From: an uncultured Thiothrix sp.
GTDB lineage: Bacteria; Pseudomonadota; Gammaproteobacteria; Poriferisulfidales; GCA-002705445
DNA length: 64,000 bases
Reading direction: 5' to 3'
Assembly: GCA_902624655.1 (NCBI GenBank)
Contig: CACNYJ010000001.1
Coordinates: forward strand, 266,957-330,956
Positions 25,488-36,077 of the stretch are shown in pieces. How positions within the stretch are numbered: the first letter of the stretch is position 1; each line of letters opens with the position of its first letter. A program made the position numbers and the translations under genes. Below the pieces are notes generated by a model. That model was not told the DNA's origin. It was given only the letters and a program-made list of their open reading frames with translations, and ran no database searches.

Positions 25488-27377
25488 TTATTTTTTAGAT
25501 AAATAACATACATTATAAATATTATTTATTTCCTCACAATTTATATTTTTTATATTGATTGAATTTAAATTATCAGAAGAAACGATATAATGTAGGTAAT
25601 ATGAGTAAAGCTCAGAATTCGAAGCATTTTGAATAACGCTTCTTGTTTTTTTACTTTTTATTTTATCATATAAATTTTTTGCTATTTTATCATCTATTTC
25701 TAATGGAATATCTTTCACATTTATTATTAAAAAAGCATCAGATTTTTCATATGGTGATAAATCGCCAAATACAAATTTTTTTGGTAAAGTTACAACGCAA
25801 TTTAATCCTTTTCTTTCACACATAAATCTCAATAAATATGCCTCAACAGGCTTAGCCGTGTCATTAAATACTATAGATATAACATTAGATTTATACCTTT
25901 TTTGATTATTGACTAAAAAATTCATAACCACGTCATGTGGGTTAGGGTTAATATTTACTGGCCTTGGAAATTCATTTCCTAAAACCATTCTACTGAATTT
26001 ATTTTTGCTATAATTGTCCCAAGAATTATTAATTTCAATATCAACATTATCTTTTATAAAGTAAATCTGTAGCACTATAAGTATTATAAGAAAGGGCGTG
26101 TATAAGAATTTAAAATTTATATTTTTAATAATTTTTATTAAAGAAAAAATTAAAATAACCGTCATGGTTGGAGCAATTTTTCTATAAGTTATTTGAATTG
26201 TTGTAAAATATAAAATAATAGGAATTATTGTTGATGAGATTAGAATAAGACTAATAATTTTATCATTTTTTGTTATAGAGCTAATTTTGTATTTGCTTAA
26301 AATATAAATTATGAAAGATAATGATATAATACTTAAAAAAATGGCTGGGCCATATGTTTCTATACTATTTATTATTTGACTAACAGGATTTATACCTTGC
26401 CTTGTATAATTTGATACCACACTTCCAAGTGATGTTTCATATATCCATGCGTATAGGCTTCCAAATTTTGTTGTAAACCATATCCATATAAAAATAGAGG
26501 AATATTTCATGCTTGTTATAAATTTTTCTTCGTTGTCATTTGGTAATTTTTTATTTTTCCCGTATAAAATAAATAGTGTCATAGACAGCAGAACAATAGA
26601 TAGAATAATAAATATATATATAAAAATTGTTTCCGAATTCGGAGAGTCAACTTTTATAGAATTCGATAATTTTGGAAATATTCTCGTAAAAAAAAGTAGC
26701 CAAGTTGCGGCTACAGGATACAAAAAACCTCTGAGTATAGAATAAAAAGATATTTTTTCATTAAATATTAATACAATTAGTAAAGGAATTAATAAATGTA
26801 ATATGCCCTCTATAGGCCTGGTCATGATAGACAAACAAAAAAATAAAGAGAATAGAAATGTAGTTTTTTTACAAACAAAAACTTTCTTATCTGAAAGGTA
26901 GTAAATCGTTGCTAAAAAGAAAGGTATAAAGGATATTTCGGCAAATAACGGAAAGGGCTCACCACCAAAAAATATATTGTTGGATAAACATAGAACCAAA
27001 GAAGAAATAGCTGATGTAAATTGATTAGAGAAAATTCTAAATATCTTATAAATAAAATAGGCACTAAGAGTGGTAAATAGTACGTGAGTTAATAAAGTTG
27101 ATAAGATAATGCTTCCGTCAGTAATTATCATAAATGGTAATATGAATAATGGGAATATAACTGGCCTCCATCCTCTTTCGTTAATGATCGATACAAGAAA
27201 TTCAAAAAAATTTGAATTTTTAAAATGATTAAACATTGCGTTTGATGGCTCTATAAAATCTAACGCGTCTGACATTGGTACCTGTGTATTTGTGTTATGC
27301 CAAATTAATGTTAATAAAGGCGCTATTGAAAGAATCAATACAGGTATTATAAAATCAAAAGTTTGACGAGATATCAT
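25488..27377 (-). CDS. Large multi-pass membrane protein, GT-C-type glycosyltransferase (paralogue 4 of 4)
   Basis: A 629-residue membrane protein. The first loop has QVPMSDALDFIEPSNAMF, followed by NERGWRPVIFPLFILPFMIITDG and IMTRPIEGILHLLIPLL. The C-terminal soluble part contains NPNPHDVVMNFL and SIVFNDTAKPVEAYLLRFMCER, closely matching paralogue 2. It is divergent from the flippase-like gene with a 49-base gap. Four copies of similar length side by side indicate local duplication followed by divergence, presumably to attach different sugars or act on different acceptors. Confidence 0.7.
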   Translation of the reverse strand: MISRQTFDFIIPVLILSIAPLLTLIWHNTNTQVPMSDALDFIEPSNAMFNHFKNSNFFEFLVSIINERGWRPVIFPLFILPFMIITDGSIILSTLLTHVLFTTLSAYFIYKIFRIFSNQFTSAISSLVLCLSNNIFFGGEPFPLFAEISFIPFFLATIYYLSDKKVFVCKKTTFLFSLFFCLSIMTRPIEGILHLLIPLLIVLIFNEKISFYSILRGFLYPVAATWLLFFTRIFPKLSNSIKVDSPNSETIFIYIFIILSIVLLSMTLFILYGKNKKLPNDNEEKFITSMKYSSIFIWIWFTTKFGSLYAWIYETSLGSVVSNYTRQGINPVSQIINSIETYGPAIFLSIISLSFIIYILSKYKISSITKNDKIISLILISSTIIPIILYFTTIQITYRKIAPTMTVILIFSLIKIIKNINFKFLYTPFLIILIVLQIYFIKDNVDIEINNSWDNYSKNKFSRMVLGNEFPRPVNINPNPHDVVMNFLVNNQKRYKSNVISIVFNDTAKPVEAYLLRFMCERKGLNCVVTLPKKFVFGDLSPYEKSDAFLIINVKDIPLEIDDKIAKNLYDKIKSKKTRSVIQNASNSELYSYYLHYIVSSDNLNSINIKNINCEEINNIYNVCYLSKK

Positions 27378-27426
27378 GATTTATATATTTATTTATCAGC
27401 GTTTTTATATATAGTATGCTCTAATA

Positions 27427-28449
27427 ATGATGAAAAAAAATATTTCTAAAGTATTAAAACTATTATTTTCTATATCTATAATTTATATATTAATTCAATA
27501 TAATATTATTAATTTAAACGATATAGTTTCTCTAACGAAAAATTATACATTAGTTTTTTATTCTCTTATAATTTTTTTTACAACAATAATATTTGCATCT
27601 TTAAAATGGTGGTTATTACTAATATCTGCAAACTATAATATTCCATTTTTAATGACCTACTTTTTATATAGCACTGGACTATTCTTTAATAATTTTATGC
27701 CAGGTGGAACTGGCGGTGATATAGTTAAAGGAATCTATTTGTATAGATTTGTTACTAAATCTCAAAGAACGGAAGCACTTTTTACAATCATTTTAGACAG
27801 AATAATTGGTCTACATGCATTAACAATAATAGCTTTATCATCTTATTTTTTATTAATTAAAAATATTTATTTTGAATTAAACTTTTCATTTATTTTTATT
27901 ATTTTTATATCTATTTTTTCTATACCTATAATTTTTTATACAATAATGTTTACAGAAAAAATATTAAAGCATATTATTTTAAAAAATCCTAATGTTAATA
28001 TTATAATAAAATTAGCAGATGTTTTTTCTAAATTATTAATTTCATTTGATAATTATAAAAATAAGAAAATGTATTTATTTTCGTGCTGGATAATTTCAAT
28101 TATTAATCATTTACTAACTCTATCTTGTTTTTATATTGTAACTATCATACTTGACATAAATATGCTTGATATTTTTGAAGTTATATATGCGGGGTCTTTT
28201 AGTTTACTAGCTAATTTCATTCCATTAACACCTGGTGGTATAGGAATCGGTGAGGGTGCATTCAATTATTTTGCAGAATCATTACAAGGAAATAAGATAA
28301 ATAACATCGCTTATGGGAGTATTTTTTTCTTGGCATTTAGAGTACTATTTAGTTTTGTAACTTTAGTAGGAGTAATTTCATACATACTTTTAGATAAACC
28401 TTCTTCAAAATATAATAATAAGGACATAAATAATGAGAATACCACTTAA
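27427..28449 (+). CDS. Lysylphosphatidylglycerol synthase TM-region / flippase-like membrane protein (UPF0104, YbhN type)
   Basis: A 340-residue protein with about eight membrane segments. The family marks are LKWWLLLISANYNI, LFFNNFMPGGTGGDIVKGIYLYR and NFIPLTPGGIGIGEGAFNYF, the typical Pro-Gly-Gly loops of UPF0104/AglD/MprF-type flippase domains. Members lie beside glycosyltransferases and are thought to move lipid-linked sugars or lipids across the membrane. Placed after a polyprenyl-phosphate glycosyltransferase and four GT-C proteins, it could flip the lipid-linked donor. It overlaps the next gene by 17 bases. Confidence 0.82.
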   Translation: MMKKNISKVLKLLFSISIIYILIQYNIINLNDIVSLTKNYTLVFYSLIIFFTTIIFASLKWWLLLISANYNIPFLMTYFLYSTGLFFNNFMPGGTGGDIVKGIYLYRFVTKSQRTEALFTIILDRIIGLHALTIIALSSYFLLIKNIYFELNFSFIFIIFISIFSIPIIFYTIMFTEKILKHIILKNPNVNIIIKLADVFSKLLISFDNYKNKKMYLFSCWIISIINHLLTLSCFYIVTIILDINMLDIFEVIYAGSFSLLANFIPLTPGGIGIGEGAFNYFAESLQGNKINNIAYGSIFFLAFRVLFSFVTLVGVISYILLDKPSSKYNNKDINNENTT

Positions 28450-29632
28450 CAAAAACACAATAGGAGCTTCCGAAAAAAAAGCACTGAACAAAGTCTTTGA
28501 TTCAGGGTATATGACAATGGGTAAAGTGACTAAAAAATTTGAAACAACATTTGCAAAATATCTTGGTGTTAAACATGCTATTTATGTAAATTCTGGATCT
28601 TCAGCAAATTTATTAGCTTTTTCAGCCATTCAAGATAACGATAAATATAGACAAACAAACCATAAAAAATTTTTTTTAAAAAAAGGTGACGAGGTGATAG
28701 TTCCTGCAGTGACATGGTCAACTACAATATGGCCTATAGCTCAAACTGGGGCAACTTCAATATTTGTTGATAGTGAACCAAGCACACTACAAATGAAAAT
28801 TTCTGAAATTAAAAAAGCAATTACCAAAAAAACCAAAGCAATTTGCATTGTTCATGTGCTAGGAAATGCTGGCTACATAGAAGAAGTAAGAGAATTATGC
28901 AAAAAGAAAAATCTTTGGTTAATTGAGGATACATGTGAATCGCTTGGTGTAAAAAAAAATAAAAAATATCTTGGGACCTTTGGTGACATTGGAACGTATA
29001 GTTTTTATTTTTCTCATCATATCACTACTGTGGAAGGTGGAATGATAGTTACCAATGATGATTATTTAGCTAATAAAATTAAATCTCTGCGTTCGCATGG
29101 CTGGACAAGAGACATGGACGATGCAAGTAACTATGAAAAAAAATTTCCTGAGATTGATCCGAGATTTTTATTTATAAACGTTGGATATAATTTAAGATCA
29201 ACAGACATGAATGCGGCTATTGGATTGGTTCAATTAAAAAAGCTAAAAAAATATAATGAAAGTAGACATATGATTGGAAAAAAATGGAATGAAGCATTTT
29301 CTCATCTTAAAAAGAAAGGTTTGTTTTTTCCTATGGAAATCACAAAGGGTACAAAAGCTTCATGGTTTGGCTTTCCGGTATTATGTAAAAGTCAAGAGAT
29401 GAGAAATAAGTTAAAAATTCATTTAGAAAAAAATGGTATCGAAACAAGACCTATTATATGTGGAAATATGACTAAGCAACCTGGAATAAAAAACATACGC
29501 TATAGAATTCATGGAAAATTAACGGGCGCTGACGAGATTATGGATAAGGGTATTTTTTGGGGAAGCTCACCCGGAATGACAAAAACTGAAATAAACCACG
29601 TAATTAAAACAATTAACGGATTTTTCAAATGA
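28433..29632 (+). CDS. Sugar 3-dehydratase of the DegT/DnrJ/EryC1 family, ColD-like
   Basis: This 399-residue PLP-fold enzyme has a His in place of the PLP lysine: [14 protein letters not shown] (His195, followed by His196). That marks deoxygenating members such as ColD and RfbH rather than aminotransferases such as perosamine synthase. Other family stretches are [34 protein letters not shown] and [20 protein letters not shown]. It is coupled to gmd (4-base overlap), so the likely reaction is GDP-4-keto-6-deoxymannose to the 3,6-dideoxy product, on the way to GDP-colitose or a similar sugar. The substrate is inferred from neighbours. Confidence 0.8.
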   Translation: MRIPLNKNTIGASEKKALNKVFDSGYMTMGKVTKKFETTFAKYLGVKHAIYVNSGSSANLLAFSAIQDNDKYRQTNHKKFFLKKGDEVIVPAVTWSTTIWPIAQTGATSIFVDSEPSTLQMKISEIKKAITKKTKAICIVHVLGNAGYIEEVRELCKKKNLWLIEDTCESLGVKKNKKYLGTFGDIGTYSFYFSHHITTVEGGMIVTNDDYLANKIKSLRSHGWTRDMDDASNYEKKFPEIDPRFLFINVGYNLRSTDMNAAIGLVQLKKLKKYNESRHMIGKKWNEAFSHLKKKGLFFPMEITKGTKASWFGFPVLCKSQEMRNKLKIHLEKNGIETRPIICGNMTKQPGIKNIRYRIHGKLTGADEIMDKGIFWGSSPGMTKTEINHVIKTINGFFK

Positions 29633-30630
29633 AAAAGGCTTTAATAACAGGAATTACTGGTCAAGATGGTTCATATTTAGCTGAGCTACTTCTTGATAAG
29701 GGTTATGAGGTTCACGGCATAATTAGAAGATCTTCTTCCTTTAATACGGAGAGAATAATGCATATTTTTGAAGATGTGCATAACCCAAACCCTAAGTTAA
29801 AATTACATTATGGTGATTTAACTGATGGCAGTAGACTCGAGAAATTGATTGAGGTTTCAGAGCCTGACGAGGTGTATAATTTAGGAGCGCAAAGTCATGT
29901 AAGAATATCTTTTGATGAGCCTGTATATACTGCTCAAACAGTTGGGATGGGAGCATTACGTATGCTAGAGGCCGTAAGAAATGTAAGTGGCGGACCTTCT
30001 AAAATAAAATTTTATCAAGCATCAAGTTCTGAAATTTTTGGAAAAGTAAAAGAAGTCCCTCAAAATGAAGAGACGCCATTTTATCCCAGAAGCCCATATG
30101 CATGCTCAAAAGTTCATGGATTTTATCAAGTAGTTAATTATAGAGAGGCATACGGTATACATGCATCAAATGGCATTTTATTTAATCATGAAAGCCCTAG
30201 AAGAGGAGAAACGTTTGTCACAAGAAAAATTACTAGAGGACTTGCAAGAATATTAGCTGGTCTTGATAAAAAACTTTATTTAGGAAATCTTGACGCAAAA
30301 AGAGACTGGGGATATGCCAAGGATTTTGTCGAAGCAATGTGGCTAATTCTCCAACAAGACGAACCTGATGACTATGTAATTGCAACTGGTGAAACTTGGA
30401 GTGTTAAAGATTTTCTTGAAAAAGCTTTCTCACTTGTTAATTTGGATTGGAAAGATTATGTAGAATTTGATGAAAGATATTTAAGACCAACTGAGGTTGA
30501 TTTACTTATAGGCGATGCATCAAAAGCAAAAAATAAACTTGGATGGACCGCAAAGACATCATTCAATGAATTAGTAAAAATTATGGTTGAATCTGATTTA
30601 AAAAAATATAATGTTTTTAATAGGACTTAA
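29629..30630 (+). CDS. gmd: GDP-mannose 4,6-dehydratase
   Basis: This 333-residue SDR converts GDP-mannose to GDP-4-keto-6-deoxymannose. Diagnostic stretches are [49 protein letters not shown], the Tyr-x-x-x-Lys site in [11 protein letters not shown], and [20 protein letters not shown]. It is somewhat shorter than E. coli Gmd (373). Its substrate would come from ManC at 8929-10341, and its product feeds the coupled ColD-like dehydratase and the Fcl/ColC-like enzyme at 32340-33272. Confidence 0.95.
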   Translation: MKKALITGITGQDGSYLAELLLDKGYEVHGIIRRSSSFNTERIMHIFEDVHNPNPKLKLHYGDLTDGSRLEKLIEVSEPDEVYNLGAQSHVRISFDEPVYTAQTVGMGALRMLEAVRNVSGGPSKIKFYQASSSEIFGKVKEVPQNEETPFYPRSPYACSKVHGFYQVVNYREAYGIHASNGILFNHESPRRGETFVTRKITRGLARILAGLDKKLYLGNLDAKRDWGYAKDFVEAMWLILQQDEPDDYVIATGETWSVKDFLEKAFSLVNLDWKDYVEFDERYLRPTEVDLLIGDASKAKNKLGWTAKTSFNELVKIMVESDLKKYNVFNRT

Positions 30631-30632
30631 AT

Positions 30633-31658
30633 ATGTACTCAACTGCTTTTAAATTCGAAGATTTTCATCCAGACTCTGCATCATACTTTAAAGACAAGAA
30701 GATAATTATAACGGGTGGAACTGGTTTTATTGGAAGCCATTTGGTTGAGCAGTTACTGGTACTTAATGCTAAACCTATAGTTCTATCAAAAAGTCTAAAT
30801 AGAAGGTTTCTAGAATCATGCGAAAACAAAATTGAATTACTTGAAGTTGATTTATTTAATAAAGACAAAGTTAAAAAAGTAATGAAAAATGCTGATGCTG
30901 TTTTACATTTATCAGCATCTGTCGCTGGCATCGAATATAATTCTAAACATCCCGCAACTATATTTAAAGATAATTTAGAAATGTTTATGAACACAATTGA
31001 TGCAGCAGCAAATTCAGATAACATTGAGCGTTTTTTAGTAACTAGTTCTGCATGTGTTTATCCTAGACATTGCTCTATACCGACGAAGGAAGAAGAGGGA
31101 ACAATTGGAGAACCGGAACCTACGAATTCGGGTTACGGTTGGTCTAAAAGAATGGAGGAGTATTTGGGCAAAAAATATAGCGAAGAGTATGGCCTTAGTG
31201 TAGCAATTGCAAGGCCATACAATGCTTACGGACCAAGAGATAATTTTAAAGAGGAAATGTCACATGTTATTCCATCTTTGATAAAAAAAGCTTTCGAGTC
31301 TGAAAATGGGCTGCTTAATGTTTGGGGTGATGGAAGCCATAGCAGATCTTTTTTATATGTTGACGATTTTGCAAGAGGTTTGATAGAAGTCGCTGCAAGA
31401 TATCCTTATGCTGACCCTATAAATATTGGAGCTAATGAAGAAACAACCATTAAAGAGTTAGCTAATATTATATGTGACAAGGTTCAAAATATTACTGGGA
31501 AAAAATTATCACCTTCATTTGATTCTAAAGGTATTACAGGACAACCTAGAAGAAAATGTGATACAACAAAGTTAGAAAAAGAGCTGCAATTTAAAACAAA
31601 ATTTTCATTCGATCAAGGTATAGTAAACACTATAAATTGGTACCATAGTACATTATGA
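30633..31658 (+). CDS. NAD-dependent nucleotide-sugar epimerase/dehydratase
   Basis: A 341-residue extended SDR. It has GGTGFIGSH (28-36), LHLSASVAGIEYNSKHPA, SSACVYPRHC, the active site GYGWSKRMEEYL, ARPYNAYGPRDNF and RSFLYVDDFARG. The pattern lies between GDP-mannose 3,5-epimerase-type and dTDP-glucose dehydratase-type enzymes, so I name only the superfamily. An N-terminal extension of about 20 residues precedes the Rossmann fold. It sits 2 bases after gmd and overlaps the next glycosyltransferase gene by 4 bases, so it most likely acts on a GDP-sugar. Confidence 0.82.
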   Translation: MYSTAFKFEDFHPDSASYFKDKKIIITGGTGFIGSHLVEQLLVLNAKPIVLSKSLNRRFLESCENKIELLEVDLFNKDKVKKVMKNADAVLHLSASVAGIEYNSKHPATIFKDNLEMFMNTIDAAANSDNIERFLVTSSACVYPRHCSIPTKEEEGTIGEPEPTNSGYGWSKRMEEYLGKKYSEEYGLSVAIARPYNAYGPRDNFKEEMSHVIPSLIKKAFESENGLLNVWGDGSHSRSFLYVDDFARGLIEVAARYPYADPINIGANEETTIKELANIICDKVQNITGKKLSPSFDSKGITGQPRRKCDTTKLEKELQFKTKFSFDQGIVNTINWYHSTL

Positions 31659-32353
31659 AAACTACATTATGCATATTAACTAAAAACGAGTTGCCATGTT
31701 TAAAAGAAATACTCCATAACGTAATTCAAGAATGTAATCTAAAAAATATTCAACAAATTTTTGCAATTGATGGCGGATCAATTGATGGAACAGTTGAGTT
31801 TTTCAAGGAAAATAATATTCCTGTTATATCTCAAAAAAATAGAGGAAGAGGTGATGCTTTTCATACCGCATTTAAAGAAATTGATTCCGACCTATACATT
31901 TTTTTCTCGCCAGATGGCAACGAAAATATTCAAGATGTAGAAAAATTTATTGAATTTGCTAATTCTGGAGCAGATATAATAATAGCCTCAAGAATGATGA
32001 AGGATTCTTATAATGAAGAGGATGAAAATTTAATAAAATTAAGGAAATGGGCCAACAATATATTTAATTTAATGGCTAATATAACATTCCGAAGATCTGG
32101 CAGATATATTACAGACTCAATAAACGGATATAGAGCTGTTAAGAAAAATGTTGCTGAATCTTTAAAGCTTGACTCTGTTGACTATACTATTGAATATCAA
32201 ATGACAATTAGAGCTTTCAAGAAACGTCTTAACATAAAGGAGTTTCCCACAATAGAGGGGAAAAGACTTCATGGGGAAACACAAGCAAAAAGCATTCCAA
32301 CTGGATTAAAATTTTTAAAATGTTACTTTCGCGAGATTTTTATAAAGATTTAG
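31655..32353 (+). CDS. Family 2 glycosyltransferase (DPM1-like)
   Basis: A 232-residue GT2 protein with CILTKNELPCLKEIL, FAIDGGSIDGT (where the usual DGSSDGT lies), FFSPDGNENI at the DxD position, and a DSINGYRAVKK segment. There are no membrane segments, unlike the protein at 18444-19400. Small soluble DPM1-like enzymes often charge polyprenyl phosphate with a sugar, and here that could supply the GT-C enzymes. The 3' end overlaps the convergent Fcl-like gene by 14 bases. Confidence 0.82.
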   Translation: MKTTLCILTKNELPCLKEILHNVIQECNLKNIQQIFAIDGGSIDGTVEFFKENNIPVISQKNRGRGDAFHTAFKEIDSDLYIFFSPDGNENIQDVEKFIEFANSGADIIIASRMMKDSYNEEDENLIKLRKWANNIFNLMANITFRRSGRYITDSINGYRAVKKNVAESLKLDSVDYTIEYQMTIRAFKKRLNIKEFPTIEGKRLHGETQAKSIPTGLKFLKCYFREIFIKI

Positions 32354-33272
32354 TTACTGTTAAAAATTCTTCATAAGACATTTTAATTCCTTGCTCTAAA
32401 CTTATACTACTTTTCCATTTTATTTTTTTTAATTTATGATTTGATAAAATTTTTCTTTTTACCCCATCTGGCTTACTTTTATCAAAAATTAACATGCCTT
32501 TATAACCTATAACATTACATATTATTTTTGAAAGTTTTTTAATTGTTACCTCTTCGCCACTTCCAAGGTTAATCGGGCTGTTCTCCTTATAATTTTCAAT
32601 AATATGCATTATGCCGTTTGCCATGTCATCCACATGAATAAATTCTCTTTTTGCATTACCACTTCCCCATATAACAGCTTCCTTTTTGTTTTTAGTTTTG
32701 GCGTTATGAATTCTTTTAATTAAAGCAGGGATTACATGATTTTTACTTTCATCATAACAATCTTTTGGCCCATAGCTAGCAGTTGGTATTATACTAATAT
32801 GCTTAGTTCCATACTGCTGATTTAGAAAATCAAGGTACTTTACCCCTAAAATTTTTGCAATAGCGTAACCTTCATTAGTTTTCTCTACTTCACCATTTAA
32901 TATAGATTCTTCAGAAAAAGGTTGCTTAGCATTTTTTGGATACATGCAACTTGCGCCTAGAAAAACTATCTTTTTACAATTTGCTTCATGAGCTGCTTTA
33001 ATTATATTCAGAGTGATTATAGAATTTTCATAAAGAAAATCAGCTGGCTTTTTTGAGTTTAAATGGATCCCCCCAACCATTGCAGAACAAATAATGATAA
33101 TGTCTGGATTATTTTTTACTATCCAATTTTTTGTTTTCACTTGATTTGACTGATCAAAGTCTTTTCTTGATGTTTTAAGAACTAAATATTTTTTTGTTTT
33201 AAGTAAAAATCTATCTATTGATTGACCAACCATTCCTTGAGCACCAGTTATCCATATTTTTTTCTTATTCAT
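32340..33272 (-). CDS. GDP-L-fucose synthase/ColC-like epimerase-reductase
   Basis: About 310 residues from ATG 33272, where MNKKKIWITGAQGMVGQ aligns with Fcl. An upstream extension is unlikely. It matches E. coli GDP-fucose synthase closely: AMVGGIHLNSKKPADFLYEN, GASCMYPKNAKQPFSE, Tyr136-x-x-x-Lys140 (EGYAIAKI), Cys109 and His179 (KNHVIPALIKR) fall at the same residue numbers. The family's catalytic Ser107 is Ala107 here, with a Ser at 108 in both. The reaction would be 3,5- or 5-epimerisation plus 4-reduction of a GDP-4-keto sugar, giving GDP-fucose or GDP-colitose. Confidence 0.85.
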   Translation of the reverse strand: MNKKKIWITGAQGMVGQSIDRFLLKTKKYLVLKTSRKDFDQSNQVKTKNWIVKNNPDIIIICSAMVGGIHLNSKKPADFLYENSIITLNIIKAAHEANCKKIVFLGASCMYPKNAKQPFSEESILNGEVEKTNEGYAIAKILGVKYLDFLNQQYGTKHISIIPTASYGPKDCYDESKNHVIPALIKRIHNAKTKNKKEAVIWGSGNAKREFIHVDDMANGIMHIIENYKENSPINLGSGEEVTIKKLSKIICNVIGYKGMLIFDKSKPDGVKRKILSNHKLKKIKWKSSISLEQGIKMSYEEFLTVTKSL

Positions 33273-33840
33273 TATAAAGTAACCATACCATTGCGGCAGT
33301 CGCATAAGTTAATGCTTTAAATTTATTTTCAATAACAGCTTCTTTTAATTCTTTTTTGCTCAGCCATATATGTTCAGGGTTCTCAATATCTTTACTTGTA
33401 GATTCTGATATTTTTTTAATATCTTTAATTTGCATGAAACTAATCTCGCTAAACATGTAACTACTACTAACAATATATTTTTTAAGCAGTTTACATTTTT
33501 TAAATCCATAACCAGTCTCTTCAAGTAATTCTCTTCTTGAAGCTTGCTCTATGGACTCATTTTTTTCTATACCACCAGCTGGCAAGGTATACGATAAATC
33601 GGCTACACCATGCCTATATTCATTGTATACAAGAATTTGCCCATTTTGATTTTCAACTAAAAGCATTACAGCATTATGAACCTCAATTCTATGATAATCA
33701 TCAATAATTGTTCCATCAGGAAGCTGCACCTTATCAATACTAACCTTTAAATATGGGTATCCGTCATAAACAGGTCTTCGAGAAATTAATTTCCATTTTT
33801 TCGTTTTTTTTAAATTCACTGGATATTTTCTTTCCACCAT
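33265..33840 (-). CDS. Nudix hydrolase (ADP-ribose/GDP-sugar pyrophosphatase-like)
   Basis: A 191-residue Nudix protein. The box is complete: GGIEKNESIEQASRRELLEETGY (about 89-111) with the REL-x-EE-x-G metal site. Upstream, ILVYNEYRHGV resembles the QYR segment of ADP-ribose pyrophosphatases. The family hydrolyses nucleoside diphosphate sugars, and in this location it could control a GDP- or CDP-sugar pool. It overlaps the epimerase upstream by 25 bases and the Fcl-like gene downstream by 8 bases, so the three are one leftward operon. Confidence 0.88.
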   Translation of the reverse strand: MVERKYPVNLKKTKKWKLISRRPVYDGYPYLKVSIDKVQLPDGTIIDDYHRIEVHNAVMLLVENQNGQILVYNEYRHGVADLSYTLPAGGIEKNESIEQASRRELLEETGYGFKKCKLLKKYIVSSSYMFSEISFMQIKDIKKISESTSKDIENPEHIWLSKKELKEAVIENKFKALTYATAAMVWLLYNE

Positions 33841-34757
33841 TTAATAGTTTTCTTGATCCCACTATCTATGTCAGTTTTGGGTTTCCACCCTATTTCTTTC
33901 TGTGCTTTTTTAATATTTAAATACATATTAAAAGGAATTGTTGGCTTTTTTTTATTAAATTGTATAGTTATATCTTTTTTAGAAATTTTTATTATTTTTT
34001 TCACAAGATCTTTCACTTTAATTGGAATGCCTGATCCACAATTAAATATTTCATATTGTGTTTTTTGTTTACTTATAGCGATTTTAACAAAATTTACTAG
34101 ATCATCAGCGTATAAAAAATCTCGTATCTCATTACCTGTTCCCCAAACTTCAATTTTGTTCTTTGCAGTAAGAACTTTAGTTATAGTTGCTCCAAAAACA
34201 TGGCTTCTGTCAAGATCATATTTGTCATATGGGCCATAAATATTTGAATGCCTAATTATCGTAAATTTTATATCACTTTGCATAGAATAAAACTTTGAGA
34301 TTTTTTCTATATAAACTTTTGTCTCTCCTGCGCCTTTATATTTATCAATTATTTTCCCATTAAAATCTGATTCTTTTGTGGACTTTCTCGATGACGGATA
34401 CATAACAGTGCAGCTTGGGAATATAAAATGTTTTACCTTATTATTATATGCTGACCTTAAAATATATGAATTAATAATAGCATTATCAGTAACATGGATG
34501 TGAGGAATTGATACAATATCTTTTGAGCCAGATGTTGTTGCTGCACATTGTACAATGATATCAATTCCTTTAATTAGTTTTTCTACTTGATCAGGATTTC
34601 TTAAATCGGCTTTATGCCACTTAACATTGCTTGGGGTTTTATAAGCAGGACTATTAAATCTTACAGCATGAATAGTATATTTCATATTTTTTGATAAACC
34701 AAGGGTAACATTTCTTCCAATGAAACCTGTAGCACCACAAACTAGGATACTTTTCAT
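33816..34757 (-). CDS. NAD-dependent epimerase/dehydratase-like protein with altered active site
   Basis: About 313 residues. ATG 34757 is chosen because AGGTG then lies at ribosome-site distance, whereas the earlier in-frame GTG is part of that AGGTG. It has CGATGFIGRN, a PSCTVMYPSS motif, HSNIYGPYDKYD, RDFLYADDLVNF and a GWKPKTDIDSGIKKTI tail. Where related enzymes have Tyr-x-x-x-Lys the sequence reads KGAGETKVYIE: the lysine is present but the tyrosine position is alanine (about 143). It may be catalytically altered or use another residue. First gene of the leftward operon at the island's right edge. Confidence 0.8.
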   Translation of the reverse strand: MKSILVCGATGFIGRNVTLGLSKNMKYTIHAVRFNSPAYKTPSNVKWHKADLRNPDQVEKLIKGIDIIVQCAATTSGSKDIVSIPHIHVTDNAIINSYILRSAYNNKVKHFIFPSCTVMYPSSRKSTKESDFNGKIIDKYKGAGETKVYIEKISKFYSMQSDIKFTIIRHSNIYGPYDKYDLDRSHVFGATITKVLTAKNKIEVWGTGNEIRDFLYADDLVNFVKIAISKQKTQYEIFNCGSGIPIKVKDLVKKIIKISKKDITIQFNKKKPTIPFNMYLNIKKAQKEIGWKPKTDIDSGIKKTIKWWKENIQ

Positions 34758-34926
34758 ATTACACCTCACTTTATTTTATTTAGACGTCATAATACCATAA
34801 TGAAAGTCTATTTAAAAAATAAACGTTTGTAAAAATATATCTGTATTAGATAAATATGTTATCATAATAAATATTTTTAATCATATTGCGACTTTGAAAA
34901 ATTTTAATAACGAACTTAGTCTATAA

Positions 34927-36057
<1,131 letters not shown>

Positions 36058-36077
36058 GTATTTAAGGGGAAATAGAA

